Shown one piece after another: positions 1-10,400 of a DNA stretch of 64,000 nt. The DNA comes from Spirosoma terrae (GTDB lineage: Bacteria; Bacteroidota; Bacteroidia; Cytophagales; Spirosomataceae). The notes under the pieces are model-generated. The model was not told the DNA's origin, made no database searches, and saw only the letters and a list, made by a program, of their open reading frames with translations. Numbering within the stretch: position 1 is the first letter of the stretch; every line of letters starts with the position of its first letter. Where the stretch lies: positions 185,554 to 249,553 of the forward strand of contig NZ_JAAFZH010000011.1 of assembly GCF_010435915.1 (NCBI RefSeq), in the 5' to 3' direction. A program made the translations under genes and the position numbers.

Positions 1-986
1 TCGATTACGTCGGGATAGATCGTTCCCTGACCCAGCCATGATACGCCTTCGATCAGATGGGCTTCGTGGTCGAAGACATCGATAAAGGTTTTGCCGATCG
101 CTTTCCGCTTCGCTTCCGGATCGGTCAGACCCGCCAGAGCGGTATAGAACTGATCTTTGGCATCAACGCCTTTAACATTCAGACCGAGCGTTTTGTATGA
201 TTCCAGAACGCCTGAAAATTCATCTTTCCGCAATACACCGTTATCGACAAAAATGCAGTACAGGTTTTTACCGATCGCTTTATGAATCAATACCGCAGCT
301 ACCGACGAATCGACTCCGCCCGATAGACCGAGTACAACCTTGTCGTCGCCAAGCTTATGCTTTAGCTGAGCAACCGTTGCATCCACAAACGATTCGGATG
401 TCCAATCTTGCTTGCATCCACAAATGTCAACAACGAAGTTGTGTAACAGTGCCTTTCCCTGTAATGAGTGCGTTACTTCAGGGTGAAACTGAATCCCATA
501 CGTAGATTCGCCATCAACCTGGAAAGCCGCCACCCGAACGGTATCGGTAGACGCAATAATCTTGAAATTCTCCGGAACGCTGGTAATTGTATCGGCGTGC
601 GACATCCAAACCTGCGAATGCTGGTCAATACCACGCATCAGTGGGCTGTCGGTGTTAACGGTGCCGAGTTTTGCCCGACCGTATTCGCGGATAGCCGAAG
701 CCTGCACTTCGCCCCCGCTGGTATGTGCCAGCAACTGAGCACCGTAGCAAACGCCCAGGATAGGCAATTTGTGCCGAAAAGTAGCTAAATGAACTTCGGG
801 AGCATCCGTGTCCCGAACGGACGATGGACTGCCCGAAAGAATAATACCCTTAACGTCAGCGGTGATCGTGGGAATGTGATTGTACGGATGGATTTCGCAA
901 TAAACGTTCAACTCGCGCACCCGGCGGGCTATCAATTGGGTGTACTGTGAACCGAAATCCAGAATCAGAATCTGTTCTGTGGCCAT
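1..986 (-). CDS. guaA: GMP synthase (glutamine-hydrolysing), N-terminal part, runs off window
   Basis: Converts XMP to GMP with glutamine and ATP in cytosolic purine synthesis. Read on the minus strand from the ATG at 984-986, the protein opens MATEQILILDFGSQYTQLIA, the standard start of the class I glutamine amidotransferase domain. The nucleophile elbow follows (GVCYGAQ, with Cys), and the HPE triad motif appears as QFHPEVTHS. The ATP-pyrophosphatase domain then begins with the P-loop LGLSGGVDSSVAA. About 328 codons are present with no stop before base 1, so the C-terminal dimerisation domain lies outside the window. It is transcribed in the same direction as the NamZ-like gene upstream, with about 80 bases between them. 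The family call is very secure. Confidence 0.96.
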   Translation of the reverse strand, partial: MATEQILILDFGSQYTQLIARRVRELNVYCEIHPYNHIPTITADVKGIILSGSPSSVRDTDAPEVHLATFRHKLPILGVCYGAQLLAHTSGGEVQASAIREYGRAKLGTVNTDSPLMRGIDQHSQVWMSHADTITSVPENFKIIASTDTVRVAAFQVDGESTYGIQFHPEVTHSLQGKALLHNFVVDICGCKQDWTSESFVDATVAQLKHKLGDDKVVLGLSGGVDSSVAAVLIHKAIGKNLYCIFVDNGVLRKDEFSGVLESYKTLGLNVKGVDAKDQFYTALAGLTDPEAKRKAIGKTFIDVFDHEAHLIEGVSWLGQGTIYPDVI

Positions 987-1067
987 TTTGGTCTCCAAAA
1001 TGCAAAGTTAGAGCATTTTTCGAGACGGCAGGTAAAGAGATTATTTTTTCAAGGGGATTTGGTCAGG

Positions 1068-2237
1068 CTACTTTTCGGGATAGAGCAGATATTTGGCCCG
1101 TGTTAGCCGGTACGCATTCAAGGCCGATTGCCAGCTTTCCCGGATTTTTTCTTCCGATACGCCTGCAATCAGTTGCTTGCGTAATTGATCGGTACCGGCT
1201 AGCCGGTCGAAACCGTTGTTTGCCAGAAAGAATTTACTCTTATCGCTGGCCCGATTGAAAAAATCAATAACGTAATGAAGCATCATTTCTTTCTTCGAAA
1301 CAGCTACGGCTGATAGGTCGAGTCCGTAGCAGAGCTGGCCTTCCAGTGGGGGATTGATAGCGCCTGGCTTATCGGCGGGTGTAAAGGTGTAGGGGCCATA
1401 TTTGGTATACGGCGAGCCAATCACCTGGAATTGCTTGTCGGTACCGCGCCCAACGCTAACAATCGTTCCTTCGAAAAAGCACAGGGATGGATACAACAAA
1501 ACAGCCTGTTGATTCGGTAGGTTTGGAGAAGGCTTTATGGGCAATATGTAGGGAGTCTGGTGGGTATAATTCTTAACTGGAATTACGGTTAATGGACAGG
1601 TTTTACTGCCAGCCAACCAACCTTCACCGTTAATCATCCGGGCCAGTTCGCCAACGGTTAGACCGTGTACGACCGGAATAGGATGCATACCAACGAACGA
1701 TTTGAATTTCGGATCGAGAACCGGACCGTCGATATAGTGGCCGTTTGGATTAGGGCGGTCCAGAATGATGAGGGGTTTGTTCCGTTCTGCACAGGCTTCC
1801 ATAACGTAGTGCATGGTGCTGATATACGTGTAAAACCGGGTTCCCACATCCTGAATATCGAAGATTACCACATCCAGCGAGTCCATTTGGGCGGGAGTTG
1901 GTTTTCGGTTTTGGCCATACAGCGACGTAATGAATACGCCGGTACGTGGGTCGCGGCTGTTGCTGATTTTTTCGCCATCGGTCGCTTCGCCCCGAAAACC
2001 ATGTTCGGGGGCAAAAATGGTTTTGACAGTTACGCCCCGTGCAATCAAACTATCGACCAGATGCGTTTTCCCAATTTGTGAGGTATGATTAACAACCATC
2101 CCCACTCGTTTGCCCTGCAAAGCGGGAAGGTATAGTGATAACTGATCGGCACCTGTCTGGATTGTTGTCGTCTGGGCCTGACAAACCATGGCCAGCAGGC
2201 AAAGGGTAGAGAAAAGCAGTTTGTGTAGAGAAATCAT
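1068..2237 (-). CDS. DUF1343 / NamZ-like exo-beta-N-acetylmuramidase, exported
   Basis: A 389-residue protein of the DUF1343 family. Characterised NamZ members release N-acetylmuramic acid from the non-reducing end of peptidoglycan fragments. A signal peptide is visible (about residues 1-21, ending VCQAQ), so it should act in the periplasm or outside the cell. Family landmarks are the early GMVVNHTSQ, the FAPEHGFRG motif, VVIFDIQDVGTRFYTY and ILDRPNPNG with a conserved HGLTVGELA downstream. The length is normal for the family. It sits upstream of guaA on the same strand without obvious functional linkage. The exact substrate is inferred from the family, and no peptidoglycan-recycling partners are adjacent. 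Confidence 0.85.
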   Translation of the reverse strand: MISLHKLLFSTLCLLAMVCQAQTTTIQTGADQLSLYLPALQGKRVGMVVNHTSQIGKTHLVDSLIARGVTVKTIFAPEHGFRGEATDGEKISNSRDPRTGVFITSLYGQNRKPTPAQMDSLDVVIFDIQDVGTRFYTYISTMHYVMEACAERNKPLIILDRPNPNGHYIDGPVLDPKFKSFVGMHPIPVVHGLTVGELARMINGEGWLAGSKTCPLTVIPVKNYTHQTPYILPIKPSPNLPNQQAVLLYPSLCFFEGTIVSVGRGTDKQFQVIGSPYTKYGPYTFTPADKPGAINPPLEGQLCYGLDLSAVAVSKKEMMLHYVIDFFNRASDKSKFFLANNGFDRLAGTDQLRKQLIAGVSEEKIRESWQSALNAYRLTRAKYLLYPEK

Positions 2238-2368
2238 GCTACGTAAATGTTGGGAGCCGGTTCATACAAAACTCACCATGTTTATTGAATCGGTAAAACG
2301 AACGTTCAGTGGCTGTTATTGGACAAAATAACGCACACGAGGCTGCCAAAATCAGCGTCTGATTATTT

Positions 2369-2403
2369 TTTGTATTAGATCAGCTACTTGTCCGTTAGAT
2401 TTG
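2369..2403 (+). promoter_or_regulatory. candidate Bacteroidota-type promoter for the permease gene
   Basis: A TAnnTTTG-type -7 element (TAGATTTG, 2396-2403) is preceded by TTTG at 2369-2372. The spacing of about 23 bases is longer than usual, so this is a weak call. It lies in the gap upstream of the permease at 2550. Confidence 0.3.
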
Positions 2404-2549
2404 TGGTTACGTAGTATGACAACAGTTTACGGTGAACAGTGTTTTTCGTTTATGTGTCATACGGTAATAAACCAGAAGGATTTCCAGTGTTTGGTTTATG
2501 GCGGTACCTTCATCCGACTGACCACGTAAACCCCAAACTGACTATTATA

Positions 2550-3776
2550 TTGAACGTACCCGTTTTTCTCGCTCAAAAAGTTCGTCACGCACCCGAAGGG
2601 AGTTTTTCGGCTACGGTTACCCGCGTTGGCATCGTTAGCATTGCGCTTGGTCTGGGCATCCTGATCGTGGCTTTTGCGGTTCTGTTTGGTTTTAAAAATA
2701 CCATTCAGCAGAAAATATTTCTGTTCGGCGCTCATTTGCAGGTAGGCAAATTCACGAATAACAATTCCTATCTGGAAACTCCGCTCGCGCTCAATACGCC
2801 ACTCTATCGCGACAGTACCAACATTCCGGGTGTGCAACACATACAGGCTGTTGCGTTAAAAGCAGGCATTCTCAAAACCAGCGAAGAGCTAACCGGTGTT
2901 ATACTGAAAGGAGTAGGCCGCGACTACGATTGGAATCTGTTCAATGGTTCGCTCGTAGCTGGAACGGTACCCGTTGTTGGGGCTGATACGGGCAATGGCT
3001 CCACTCAACTGCTGATCAGCCAGTATATGGCGAATCAGTTGCGGGTAAAAGTAGGCGAGGACGTACCGCTTTATTTTCTGGGAAATCCGCCCCGCGCCCG
3101 CAAGATGACGATTGTTGGTATTTACGAGACGGGACTCGAAGAGGTTGATAAAACCATTGCGCTGGGCGACATTCGGCTCATTCAGCGTCTGAATAAATGG
3201 AGTGCCGATTCGGTGGGGAGCTACGAGATTTTTGTAAAAGATTTTAACCGGTTGAATGCCATTGCCAACAACGTTTTCGACGTAATGTCGCCGGATATGC
3301 GGCTGACTCGCGTAACGGATCAGTATCGTCCCCTGTTCGACTGGATGGTGCTGCTGGATCGTAACATGGTCATCCTACTATCGCTCATTACGTTTGTAGC
3401 ATCCTTCAACATGGTATCGGTTCTATTGGTACTGATGATGGAGCGAACCCCCATGATTGGTTTACTCAAAGCACTGGGGAGTCCCAACCAGCTTATCCGA
3501 CGGATGTTTTTATTCGTTGGACTGAACATGGTAGGGTGGGGCTTGCTGATCGGCAACGTAGTTGGCCTGGGTATCTGTTTTATTCAGGATCGTTTTAAGG
3601 TAATTCCGCTCGATCCGAAAAATTACTTCATGAACTACGTCCCTATTGTATGGGACTGGTCGACGATACTAGCGCTTAATGTCGCCACCATTCTGTTAAT
3701 AGCGGTTGTGCTCTGGATGCCAACGTTCATTATCAATCGAATTCAACCGGTCAAAGCACTGGCCTTTAAGAAATAA
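2550..3776 (+). CDS. FtsX/LolE-family ABC transporter permease
   Basis: Membrane permease of the MacB/LolCE (FtsX-like) superfamily. These proteins couple an ATPase to lipoprotein release or other envelope work. One membrane helix near the N-terminus (VGIVSIALGLGILIVAFAVL) is followed by a large periplasmic domain (roughly residues 50-270). The C-terminal FtsX domain has three helices and the typical MMERTPMIGLLKALG segment after the second helix. The start is uncertain. I chose the TTG at 2550 (LNVPVFLAQK, then FSATVTRVG), which matches the usual short cytoplasmic leader of this family. An upstream in-frame GTG at 2439 would add 37 residues that do not look like a leader. No ATPase gene is adjacent, so the partner must be elsewhere. 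Confidence 0.8.
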   Translation: MNVPVFLAQKVRHAPEGSFSATVTRVGIVSIALGLGILIVAFAVLFGFKNTIQQKIFLFGAHLQVGKFTNNNSYLETPLALNTPLYRDSTNIPGVQHIQAVALKAGILKTSEELTGVILKGVGRDYDWNLFNGSLVAGTVPVVGADTGNGSTQLLISQYMANQLRVKVGEDVPLYFLGNPPRARKMTIVGIYETGLEEVDKTIALGDIRLIQRLNKWSADSVGSYEIFVKDFNRLNAIANNVFDVMSPDMRLTRVTDQYRPLFDWMVLLDRNMVILLSLITFVASFNMVSVLLVLMMERTPMIGLLKALGSPNQLIRRMFLFVGLNMVGWGLLIGNVVGLGICFIQDRFKVIPLDPKNYFMNYVPIVWDWSTILALNVATILLIAVVLWMPTFIINRIQPVKALAFKK

Positions 3777-3782
3777 GATCGA

Positions 3783-4331
3783 TCAGTTTTGGTGCTTGCG
3801 AACATCCAGCGGTCGGCCTGGTTTAACAAACCCCTGTTCAACACCTACGGGCTTTTGGCTGCCTGCTCCTTTATAAACCCAATACGTAAAATATAACGAT
3901 CCGGGGGTATCGACAGCGGCTCGCTCAAGCTCCCGGAATGGCCCTACGTTCACAGACCCTAATTGCGGAACTAGGTTTATGTCCGTTGCGCCCCCGAGCG
4001 TGTGCGGAATGGCGTGTCCCCGATGGTATTGCGGGCCAGCGCCAAGCGGAGAACCCGCCATTCGTGATTTAGGGCGAGGGTCGGTGTTTTTGCCATTACT
4101 AAACCCCCAGGCTGCTAGTAAACGACTGTGGGTAACATCGAATAAGTATGAGAAACCGCATGCTTCAGTTTCCACAATATCATTCGCCGGCGTTGATAAG
4201 TCATAATCGTCCAGCCAGATTGAAATGAGGTGAGGAATGACTAATTGCTGATACTGAGCTGGTGAGGCTGAAGAAGGTAGGGTCAGGACAGAAGAATAAT
4301 TGTTCATTGGATAGTCGCTTTGGTTGAGCAA
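3783..4331 (-). CDS. putative DNA/RNA non-specific endonuclease-like protein
   Basis: A 182-residue protein without a signal peptide. Its middle part carries HRGHAIPHTLGG followed by INLVPQ and a later VNVGPFRELERAA. That arrangement (RGH, a GG turn, N-L-x-PQ, then an N and an E) resembles the beta-beta-alpha-metal DNA/RNA non-specific nucleases (NS_2-type) often used as toxin domains. The catalytic His and the metal-binding Asn appear to be present. The N-terminal 100 residues are not recognised. It converges with the permease gene (6 bases apart) and no immunity-like gene is next to it. The nuclease assignment is an inference from short motifs, and ATG codons at 4331 and 4307 are both possible starts. 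Confidence 0.55.
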   Translation of the reverse strand: MLNQSDYPMNNYSSVLTLPSSASPAQYQQLVIPHLISIWLDDYDLSTPANDIVETEACGFSYLFDVTHSRLLAAWGFSNGKNTDPRPKSRMAGSPLGAGPQYHRGHAIPHTLGGATDINLVPQLGSVNVGPFRELERAAVDTPGSLYFTYWVYKGAGSQKPVGVEQGFVKPGRPLDVRKHQN

Positions 4332-4508
4332 TACACAGTACGAGATGAGAACTACTACTTTCAGATAACCAGAGAGTTAATGTAATTAGCAGATGAAATC
4401 GTTTATAATCCAGTGAATTAGTCGCTTCCTACGGTCTAATTTGTAACATTTATTCAGCCAACATGCAGCTTATTGACTTTTCGGTTAAAGGATAATTGCG
4501 CTGAGTAG

Positions 4509-6092
4509 TTAGATGATTTTTAGCCGTTCTTCTTCCAGGTCAATTTGGTACAATTGCTGACGAATAATGTCTTCGTCAATTTTCGGATCTTTGTTGAGCT
4601 CAGAAAGATACTGACGCTGGCTTTCGAGCAGTTCGACAAAGATTAGTTTGGTCTTGTCATTCATCCAGCTATCGTCAGTTGCTTTTGATCGCTCTTCCCA
4701 TTGCTTCAGGAATTTCTCCATACCCACATGTCCGTTCAGCTCGTTTTCATATTTGCCTTTCATGAATTGATAGACGTGCTGTTTCAGGCCCTGTTTCATT
4801 TTTCGCCTGGTCAACTCTTCCGATTCTTCGTCTACTAGCCCATCAAACAACCGCCATCGTTTGATAATGTAAGGGAGCGTGAGCCCTTGTACCAGAAGGG
4901 TGAGAAGTATGGCAATAAACGTGATAAATAGAATGAGGTTTCTTTGGGGAAACGCTACGCCAGAGTCCAGCGTAATGGGTATGGCCAAGGCCGCGGCCAG
5001 TGATACCACGCCCCGCATTCCTGTCCAGCCTAGTAGCACCGGCATCAACAGTCGTCGTTTAATAGAGCCGGCCCGTGGCAGTACGTTTGGCCGGAAGATA
5101 AGTGTCGCCAGCATGGCCGCGTAGGCACTAATGATCCGGGCTCCAATCAATACACCCGTTACCACTATCCCATAATTTATGGCTGTGCGCAAAGGGACTC
5201 CCTGGTCATGTAAGCCTTCGGTGATTTCGGGTAACTCTAAACCAATGATCAGAAAAACAATGCCGTTTAAAATAAACACAAAGCTTTCCCAGACACTAAA
5301 CCCTTGAATGCGGCTGGCACTGGTTAAAAAATTGAGCCGATTAGCTGACATAAACAACCCGCCACTAACCACGGCCAATACGCCCGAGCAATGCAATTCC
5401 TCGGCCACCCAATACATAAAATAGGGTTCTATCAGGGTTAGAGCAATATCGGATGAGGCATCGGTAGGCAGGCGTTTGTGGGCCTGCACGAAGAACCGGG
5501 CTAGCAGCAGACCAATACCGACTCCTCCGGTCACCATCCACAAAAAATTGGTCGCTGCCTCCTGCCACACAAATTGTCCTGTGCCCACCGCTACCAGGGC
5601 AAACCGAAAAATAATCAGCGACGAGGCATCGTTCAGCAAACTTTCTCCCTCCAGAATGGCTGACGTTGATCGGGGAATTTTTACGAATTTCGTGATCGCG
5701 CCGGTACTCACCGCGTCGGGGGGAGAAACGATGCCGCCCAATAAAAAACCCAGGGCGAGTGTGAATCCTGGTATGAACTGATGCGCAACTATAGCTACCG
5801 ACAGGGCCGTGAAAAACACGACCAGAAAGGCAAAACTGCCAATCATTCGCCACCATTTTTTCATCTCTTTAAACGAGACAGACCAGGAAGCCTCGAATAA
5901 TAAGGGCGGCAGAAAAATAAAAAAGATTAGATCAGGGTCGATTTTTACCTGTGGTAGTCCGGGAATAAAGCTGATCAGCAGTCCGGCCACTACTAACAAA
6001 ATAGGGTAAGCAATGCGCAGTTTAGCCGCCCACATCGTCAAGAGCACAATGACGGCTATCATGGCTAATAAAAAAGGCAAGATGGTGTGCAT
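4509..6092 (-). CDS. CPA1-family Na+/H+ antiporter
   Basis: A 527-residue cation/proton antiporter of the inner membrane, with about 12 membrane helices over residues 1-410. Family motifs include FLPPLLFEASWS, GGIVSPPDAVSTGA (the conserved Asp region), ILEGESLLNDASSL and GWTGMRGVVSLAAALAIP. A hydrophilic helical tail of roughly 110 residues follows, as in bacterial NhaP/YjcE-type exchangers, and ends in an ILE-rich segment. It exports Na+ or another monovalent cation in exchange for protons, supporting pH and salt homeostasis. The bestrophin-like gene lies 28 bases upstream in the same orientation, so the two may be co-transcribed as an ion-homeostasis pair. Ion specificity cannot be read from sequence. 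Confidence 0.9.
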   Translation of the reverse strand: MHTILPFLLAMIAVIVLLTMWAAKLRIAYPILLVVAGLLISFIPGLPQVKIDPDLIFFIFLPPLLFEASWSVSFKEMKKWWRMIGSFAFLVVFFTALSVAIVAHQFIPGFTLALGFLLGGIVSPPDAVSTGAITKFVKIPRSTSAILEGESLLNDASSLIIFRFALVAVGTGQFVWQEAATNFLWMVTGGVGIGLLLARFFVQAHKRLPTDASSDIALTLIEPYFMYWVAEELHCSGVLAVVSGGLFMSANRLNFLTSASRIQGFSVWESFVFILNGIVFLIIGLELPEITEGLHDQGVPLRTAINYGIVVTGVLIGARIISAYAAMLATLIFRPNVLPRAGSIKRRLLMPVLLGWTGMRGVVSLAAALAIPITLDSGVAFPQRNLILFITFIAILLTLLVQGLTLPYIIKRWRLFDGLVDEESEELTRRKMKQGLKQHVYQFMKGKYENELNGHVGMEKFLKQWEERSKATDDSWMNDKTKLIFVELLESQRQYLSELNKDPKIDEDIIRQQLYQIDLEEERLKII

Positions 6093-6120
6093 CGTATAGG
6101 TAGTCGTATCTACGGTTTTC

Positions 6121-7170
6121 TTACATTAATATATCATTTACCGGCTGTATCGGTTTGGGTAGATCGGTTTCACCCAGCATTTGGAGCAGATCGATTTCGA
6201 TGGTTCGGCAAATGGAAAGCATTGGTACGTCGGTGCCCAGCCCTTCAAAGGGGTTTTCGGAATAGTCGCCAATTAATTCCATCACCACATAAATCCAGCC
6301 AACCAACGTACCAAACGGAATCATGAGCCAGACGCCAGCGTCGCCCAGTTTCGCAAATTCAGCAACAATGCCTAAGGGAAGCAAAAAGATAAAAAAACAA
6401 TTGAATACAAAGCTCAGACTGGCGTACTGACGGGGTAGGGGAAATCGCTTAATACGTTCCGCTTTGCCCTGATGATCGTAGAAGTCGGCCAGGACTTTTT
6501 GCATTTCAATCTGCCGGAGCATATGCAACGTATCGTTTTCCTGAAGATCGGCCAGGCTCTGCGATTGCAGGCTGATAATCTGGGTAGCTTTGTTGATGGC
6601 CAGTGCCCAGTCGGCCGCATCGGCGTAGTACCGTTCCGTTTGCTGCTGACTCAGAAAATCTTTAAACTGACCGATACCCGACTGTTCTCTTCGCTGCATA
6701 CCCAGTTTGCCATAAAGTCCTTTTAAGCTGGCATGCTCCCACTGGGCCGGAACCAGCAATTGCTCTCGTAGCGTATAAAGCCAGGCAATGTGGCGGTATA
6801 TGAGCTGGGTTCTGATTCGTTTGAGTTCATCGGCAGGGAGCTGATTGTTACGTATGTAGGCATTAACCAGTGTGCCCCAACTTCTGGAGCTATTGACGAT
6901 ACCACCCCAGATTTTTCGAGCTTCCCAAACTCTGTCGTACGATTGGTTATTCTTGAAACCTATATAGAACGCAACCGCCGTCCCGATCAATGATACGGGT
7001 AGCCAGGGAATGGAAATCCAGTGCCATCCCACTACTTTGTACAGCACTGAAACCAGCAGCATATACGTAATCAGCCACCAGAAATGGTGCCCGGCAAAAG
7101 CTAAAATTCCTTGAATTGAAACGTTTTTTCTTACAAGCATTCGGGTTTGGGGAAGAGAGTAGTAATACAA
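6121..7170 (-). CDS. bestrophin-family (UPF0187) anion channel-like protein
   Basis: A 349-residue protein matching bacterial bestrophins, pentameric membrane channels that conduct anions or, in some bacterial members, cations. An N-terminal amphipathic stretch precedes the first helices (WWLITYMLLVSVLYKVVG). The conserved GFKNNQSYDRVWEARKIWGG segment lines the neck in known structures, and RSWG follows. A second pair of helices sits near residue 265-300 and a conserved C-terminal segment reads ELIGDYSENPFEG. The start is either the ATG at 7170 or the second Met at 7140 (MLVRKN). The antiporter gene follows after 28 bases on the same strand. Confidence 0.88.
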   Translation of the reverse strand: MYYYSLPQTRMLVRKNVSIQGILAFAGHHFWWLITYMLLVSVLYKVVGWHWISIPWLPVSLIGTAVAFYIGFKNNQSYDRVWEARKIWGGIVNSSRSWGTLVNAYIRNNQLPADELKRIRTQLIYRHIAWLYTLREQLLVPAQWEHASLKGLYGKLGMQRREQSGIGQFKDFLSQQQTERYYADAADWALAINKATQIISLQSQSLADLQENDTLHMLRQIEMQKVLADFYDHQGKAERIKRFPLPRQYASLSFVFNCFFIFLLPLGIVAEFAKLGDAGVWLMIPFGTLVGWIYVVMELIGDYSENPFEGLGTDVPMLSICRTIEIDLLQMLGETDLPKPIQPVNDILM

Positions 7171-7438
7171 AAGTAGATAAGTGCTTACTACTTTTTTTTA
7201 GTTACTTAGAGTCTTTGGGTAAAAAATACGCTGATTTTACCTGGATTTTCACTGGAATCGATCAAACGTAGAACACGGCTACCGTTAATCTTATCCAGGA
7301 AGGCCAGGAAGCCGCAACGGGATAATCGGAAACGAAAATTGTCAGAGCAGATAGTAAGGTTGGGGTTATACATTCTATTTGAAACTTTGCACGTTTTTGT
7401 GATATTACATGAACAAACGAATAACGTAGTTGCCTGCT

Positions 7439-10400
7439 ATGATTACTCAACAACCCCAAGCCAGCCCGAAAACGGTTTCATCCTTTACAAATAAAATACG
7501 GATCGTTACGGCAGCGTCGCTGTTTGACGGACACGATGCCGCCATTAACCTGATGCGTCGGCTGATGCAGGCAGCGGGAGCAGAGGTCATTCATTTGGGG
7601 CATAACCGATCGGTGGCCGAGATTGTCGATTGCGCGATTCAGGAAGATGTGCAGGGCATCGCCATAACGAGTTATCAGGGCGGTCATCTGGAGTTTTTTA
7701 CCTACATGCATGATCTACTGAAGGAACGGGGAGCGGGGCATATCAAAATATTTGGTGGAGGTGGCGGAACCATTCTGCCCGCTGAGATCGAAGCGTTGCA
7801 CGAGTACGGGATCGCCCGGATCTATTCGCCCGACGATGGCCGGAAAATGGGTCTTCAGGGTATGATCGATGATCTGCTCCGGCAATGTGATTTTGAACTG
7901 CCGCCGAACGTAACAACCACCAACGTAGCGCTACGTAATGAGTCACAGATTGCCCGACTGATCACAATGGCCGAAAATCAGCCCGAGCAGTTTCCCGTTT
8001 CATTCGCTGATACACAAACTAGGATAACGCCCGTGCTGGGCGTTACGGGTACGGGGGGAGCCGGGAAATCGTCGCTGGTAGATGAGCTGGTACTACGTTT
8101 TCTGCGCACATTTCCTGAAAAAACGCTGGCCATTATTTCAGTTGATCCGTCGAAACGAAAAACTGGTGGCGCTCTGCTGGGCGATCGGATCCGGATGAAT
8201 GCCATCACTCCCCCCGCCGGTGCACTGGCCCGGGTCTACATGCGATCGCTGGCAACGCGGCAGTCGAATCTGGCGCTGAGCCGTTACGTTCAGGAAGCTA
8301 TCGATATCTGTAAGGCGGCTCAGTTCGATTTGATTGTGGTCGAAACATCGGGTATTGGCCAGTCAGATACGGAAATAACGGAACACGCCGACAAGACGCT
8401 CTACGTCATGACCGCCGACTATGGCGCTGCCACTCAGCTGGAGAAGATCGATATGCTCGATTTTGCTGATATGATTGCCATCAATAAGTTCGACAAACGA
8501 GGATCGCTCGATGCATTACGTGACGTTCGGAAGCAATACCGACGGAATCATAACCTGTGGGACGTAGCGGATGAGGAGTTGCCTATTGTGGGAACCATTG
8601 CTGCGCAGTTCAACGATCCGGGTATGAACGTATTGTTTGATCAGCTGATGAGGCTGGTTAATCTGGCGGAAGGGCCGACATCGCCAGGGAAGCCGGCTAT
8701 GACAATACCGGTAGCTAAGCCTCTCATTCCCGCCGAGCGTGTTCGTTATTTGGCCGAAATAGTGGAAGAAAGCCGTCGGTACGATCAATTTGTGGCGGAT
8801 CAAACGGCTCTGGTCAGACAATTATATCAGATCGATGGAACGATAAAAGCTCTGGCTGACAGCCATATTACCAAAGAATTACAGCAGCTATACGTAACGC
8901 TGGAAAACCGTCTTCACCCGGAAAGCCGCCGACTGCATCAGGAATGGCCTGCTCTGCAGAAACGGTATACCGCTGATGTGTACGAGTTTAAAGTCCGGGA
9001 CAAAATAATCCAGCAGGCGCTTTATTCTGAGAGCTTATCAGGACTAAAAATACCCAAGGTTAGTTTGCCTAAATACCACGATTGGGGCGACATACTACGT
9101 TGGTTGCTGACCGAGAACGTACCGGGCGAATTCCCCTACACCGCTGGCGTATTTCCGCTCAAACGCGAAGGAGAAGACCCAACCCGGATGTTTGCCGGGG
9201 AAGGCGGCCCCGAACGTACCAACCGTCGGTTTCACTACGTCTCGAAAGGATTACCAGCCAAGCGCCTATCGACGGCCTTTGATTCGGTTACGCTCTACGG
9301 CGAAGATCCCGCTATGCGTCCCGATATATTTGGTAAGATCGGCAATTCTGGGGTAAGTGTCTGCACGCTCGATGACGCTAAGAAACTGTATTCTGGCTTT
9401 GATCTGTGCGATCCTGCTACGTCTGTTTCCATGACAATCAACGGACCCGCGCCTATCATACTGGCCTTCTTCCTGAATGCAGCCATTGATCAGCAGTGCG
9501 AAAAATGGTTGCGAAGTGCAGATGGCCTGCAGGCAATGGCTGGGCTGAATGGCTCCTCCGCGTCACAGATTCCGACCTATAATGGTCCGCTCCCCGAAGG
9601 AAACAACGGGTTGGGACTGCTGCTGTTGGGTACGTCGGGCGATACCGTATTGCCACCAGATGTATACAGCCGAATAAAAGCCGATACGCTTCGGCGCGTG
9701 CGCGGAACCGTGCAGGCCGATATTCTGAAAGAAGATCAGGCGCAGAATACCTGCATATTTTCGACGGAATTTGCCTTGAAAATGATGGGCGATGTACAGC
9801 AGTATTTTATCGATAATCGGGTCCAGAATTTCTATTCGGTGTCGATATCGGGTTATCATATTGCTGAGGCAGGGGCGAACCCGATATCGCAGTTGGCTTT
9901 TACACTATCCAATGGCTTTACGTTTGTAGAGTATTACCTCAGTCGGGGAATGGACATAAACGACTTCGCGCCTAATCTGTCGTTTTTCTTCTCAAACGGT
10001 ATGGACCCGGAATACACCGTATTGGGGCGTGTTGCCCGACGTATCTGGGCCAAAGCCATGAAACATACCTACAAAGCGAACGAACGATCTCAGAAGCTCA
10101 AGTATCATATTCAGACATCGGGCCGGAGTTTACACGCGCAGGAAATCGCTTTCAACGACATCCGTACTACGTTGCAGGCGCTCCTGGCTATTTACGATAA
10201 CTGTAATTCGCTGCATACCAATGCGTATGACGAAGCCATAACGACACCCACCGAAGAGTCGGTTCGTCGCGCCATGGCTATTCAGTTGATTATCAACCGG
10301 GAGTTTGGCCTGGCTAAGAACGAGAATCCGTTGCAGGGGGCTTTCATCGTAGAGGAACTGACCGATCTGGTTGAGGAGGCTGTCTATCAGGAATTTTTGT

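Noticed and set aside
197..788. Two plus-strand reading frames opposite guaA
   Set aside because: The minus strand encodes an intact, highly conserved GMP synthase over the same bases. The plus frames have no recognisable motifs.
2439..2549. N-terminal extension of the permease from a GTG start
   Set aside because: The added 37 residues are not hydrophobic and do not resemble the family's N-terminus. The TTG at 2550 gives a better match.
7262..7459. Minus-strand 65-codon frame in the gap before icmF
   Set aside because: It overlaps the start of icmF, has no family features and lies where the icmF promoter should be.
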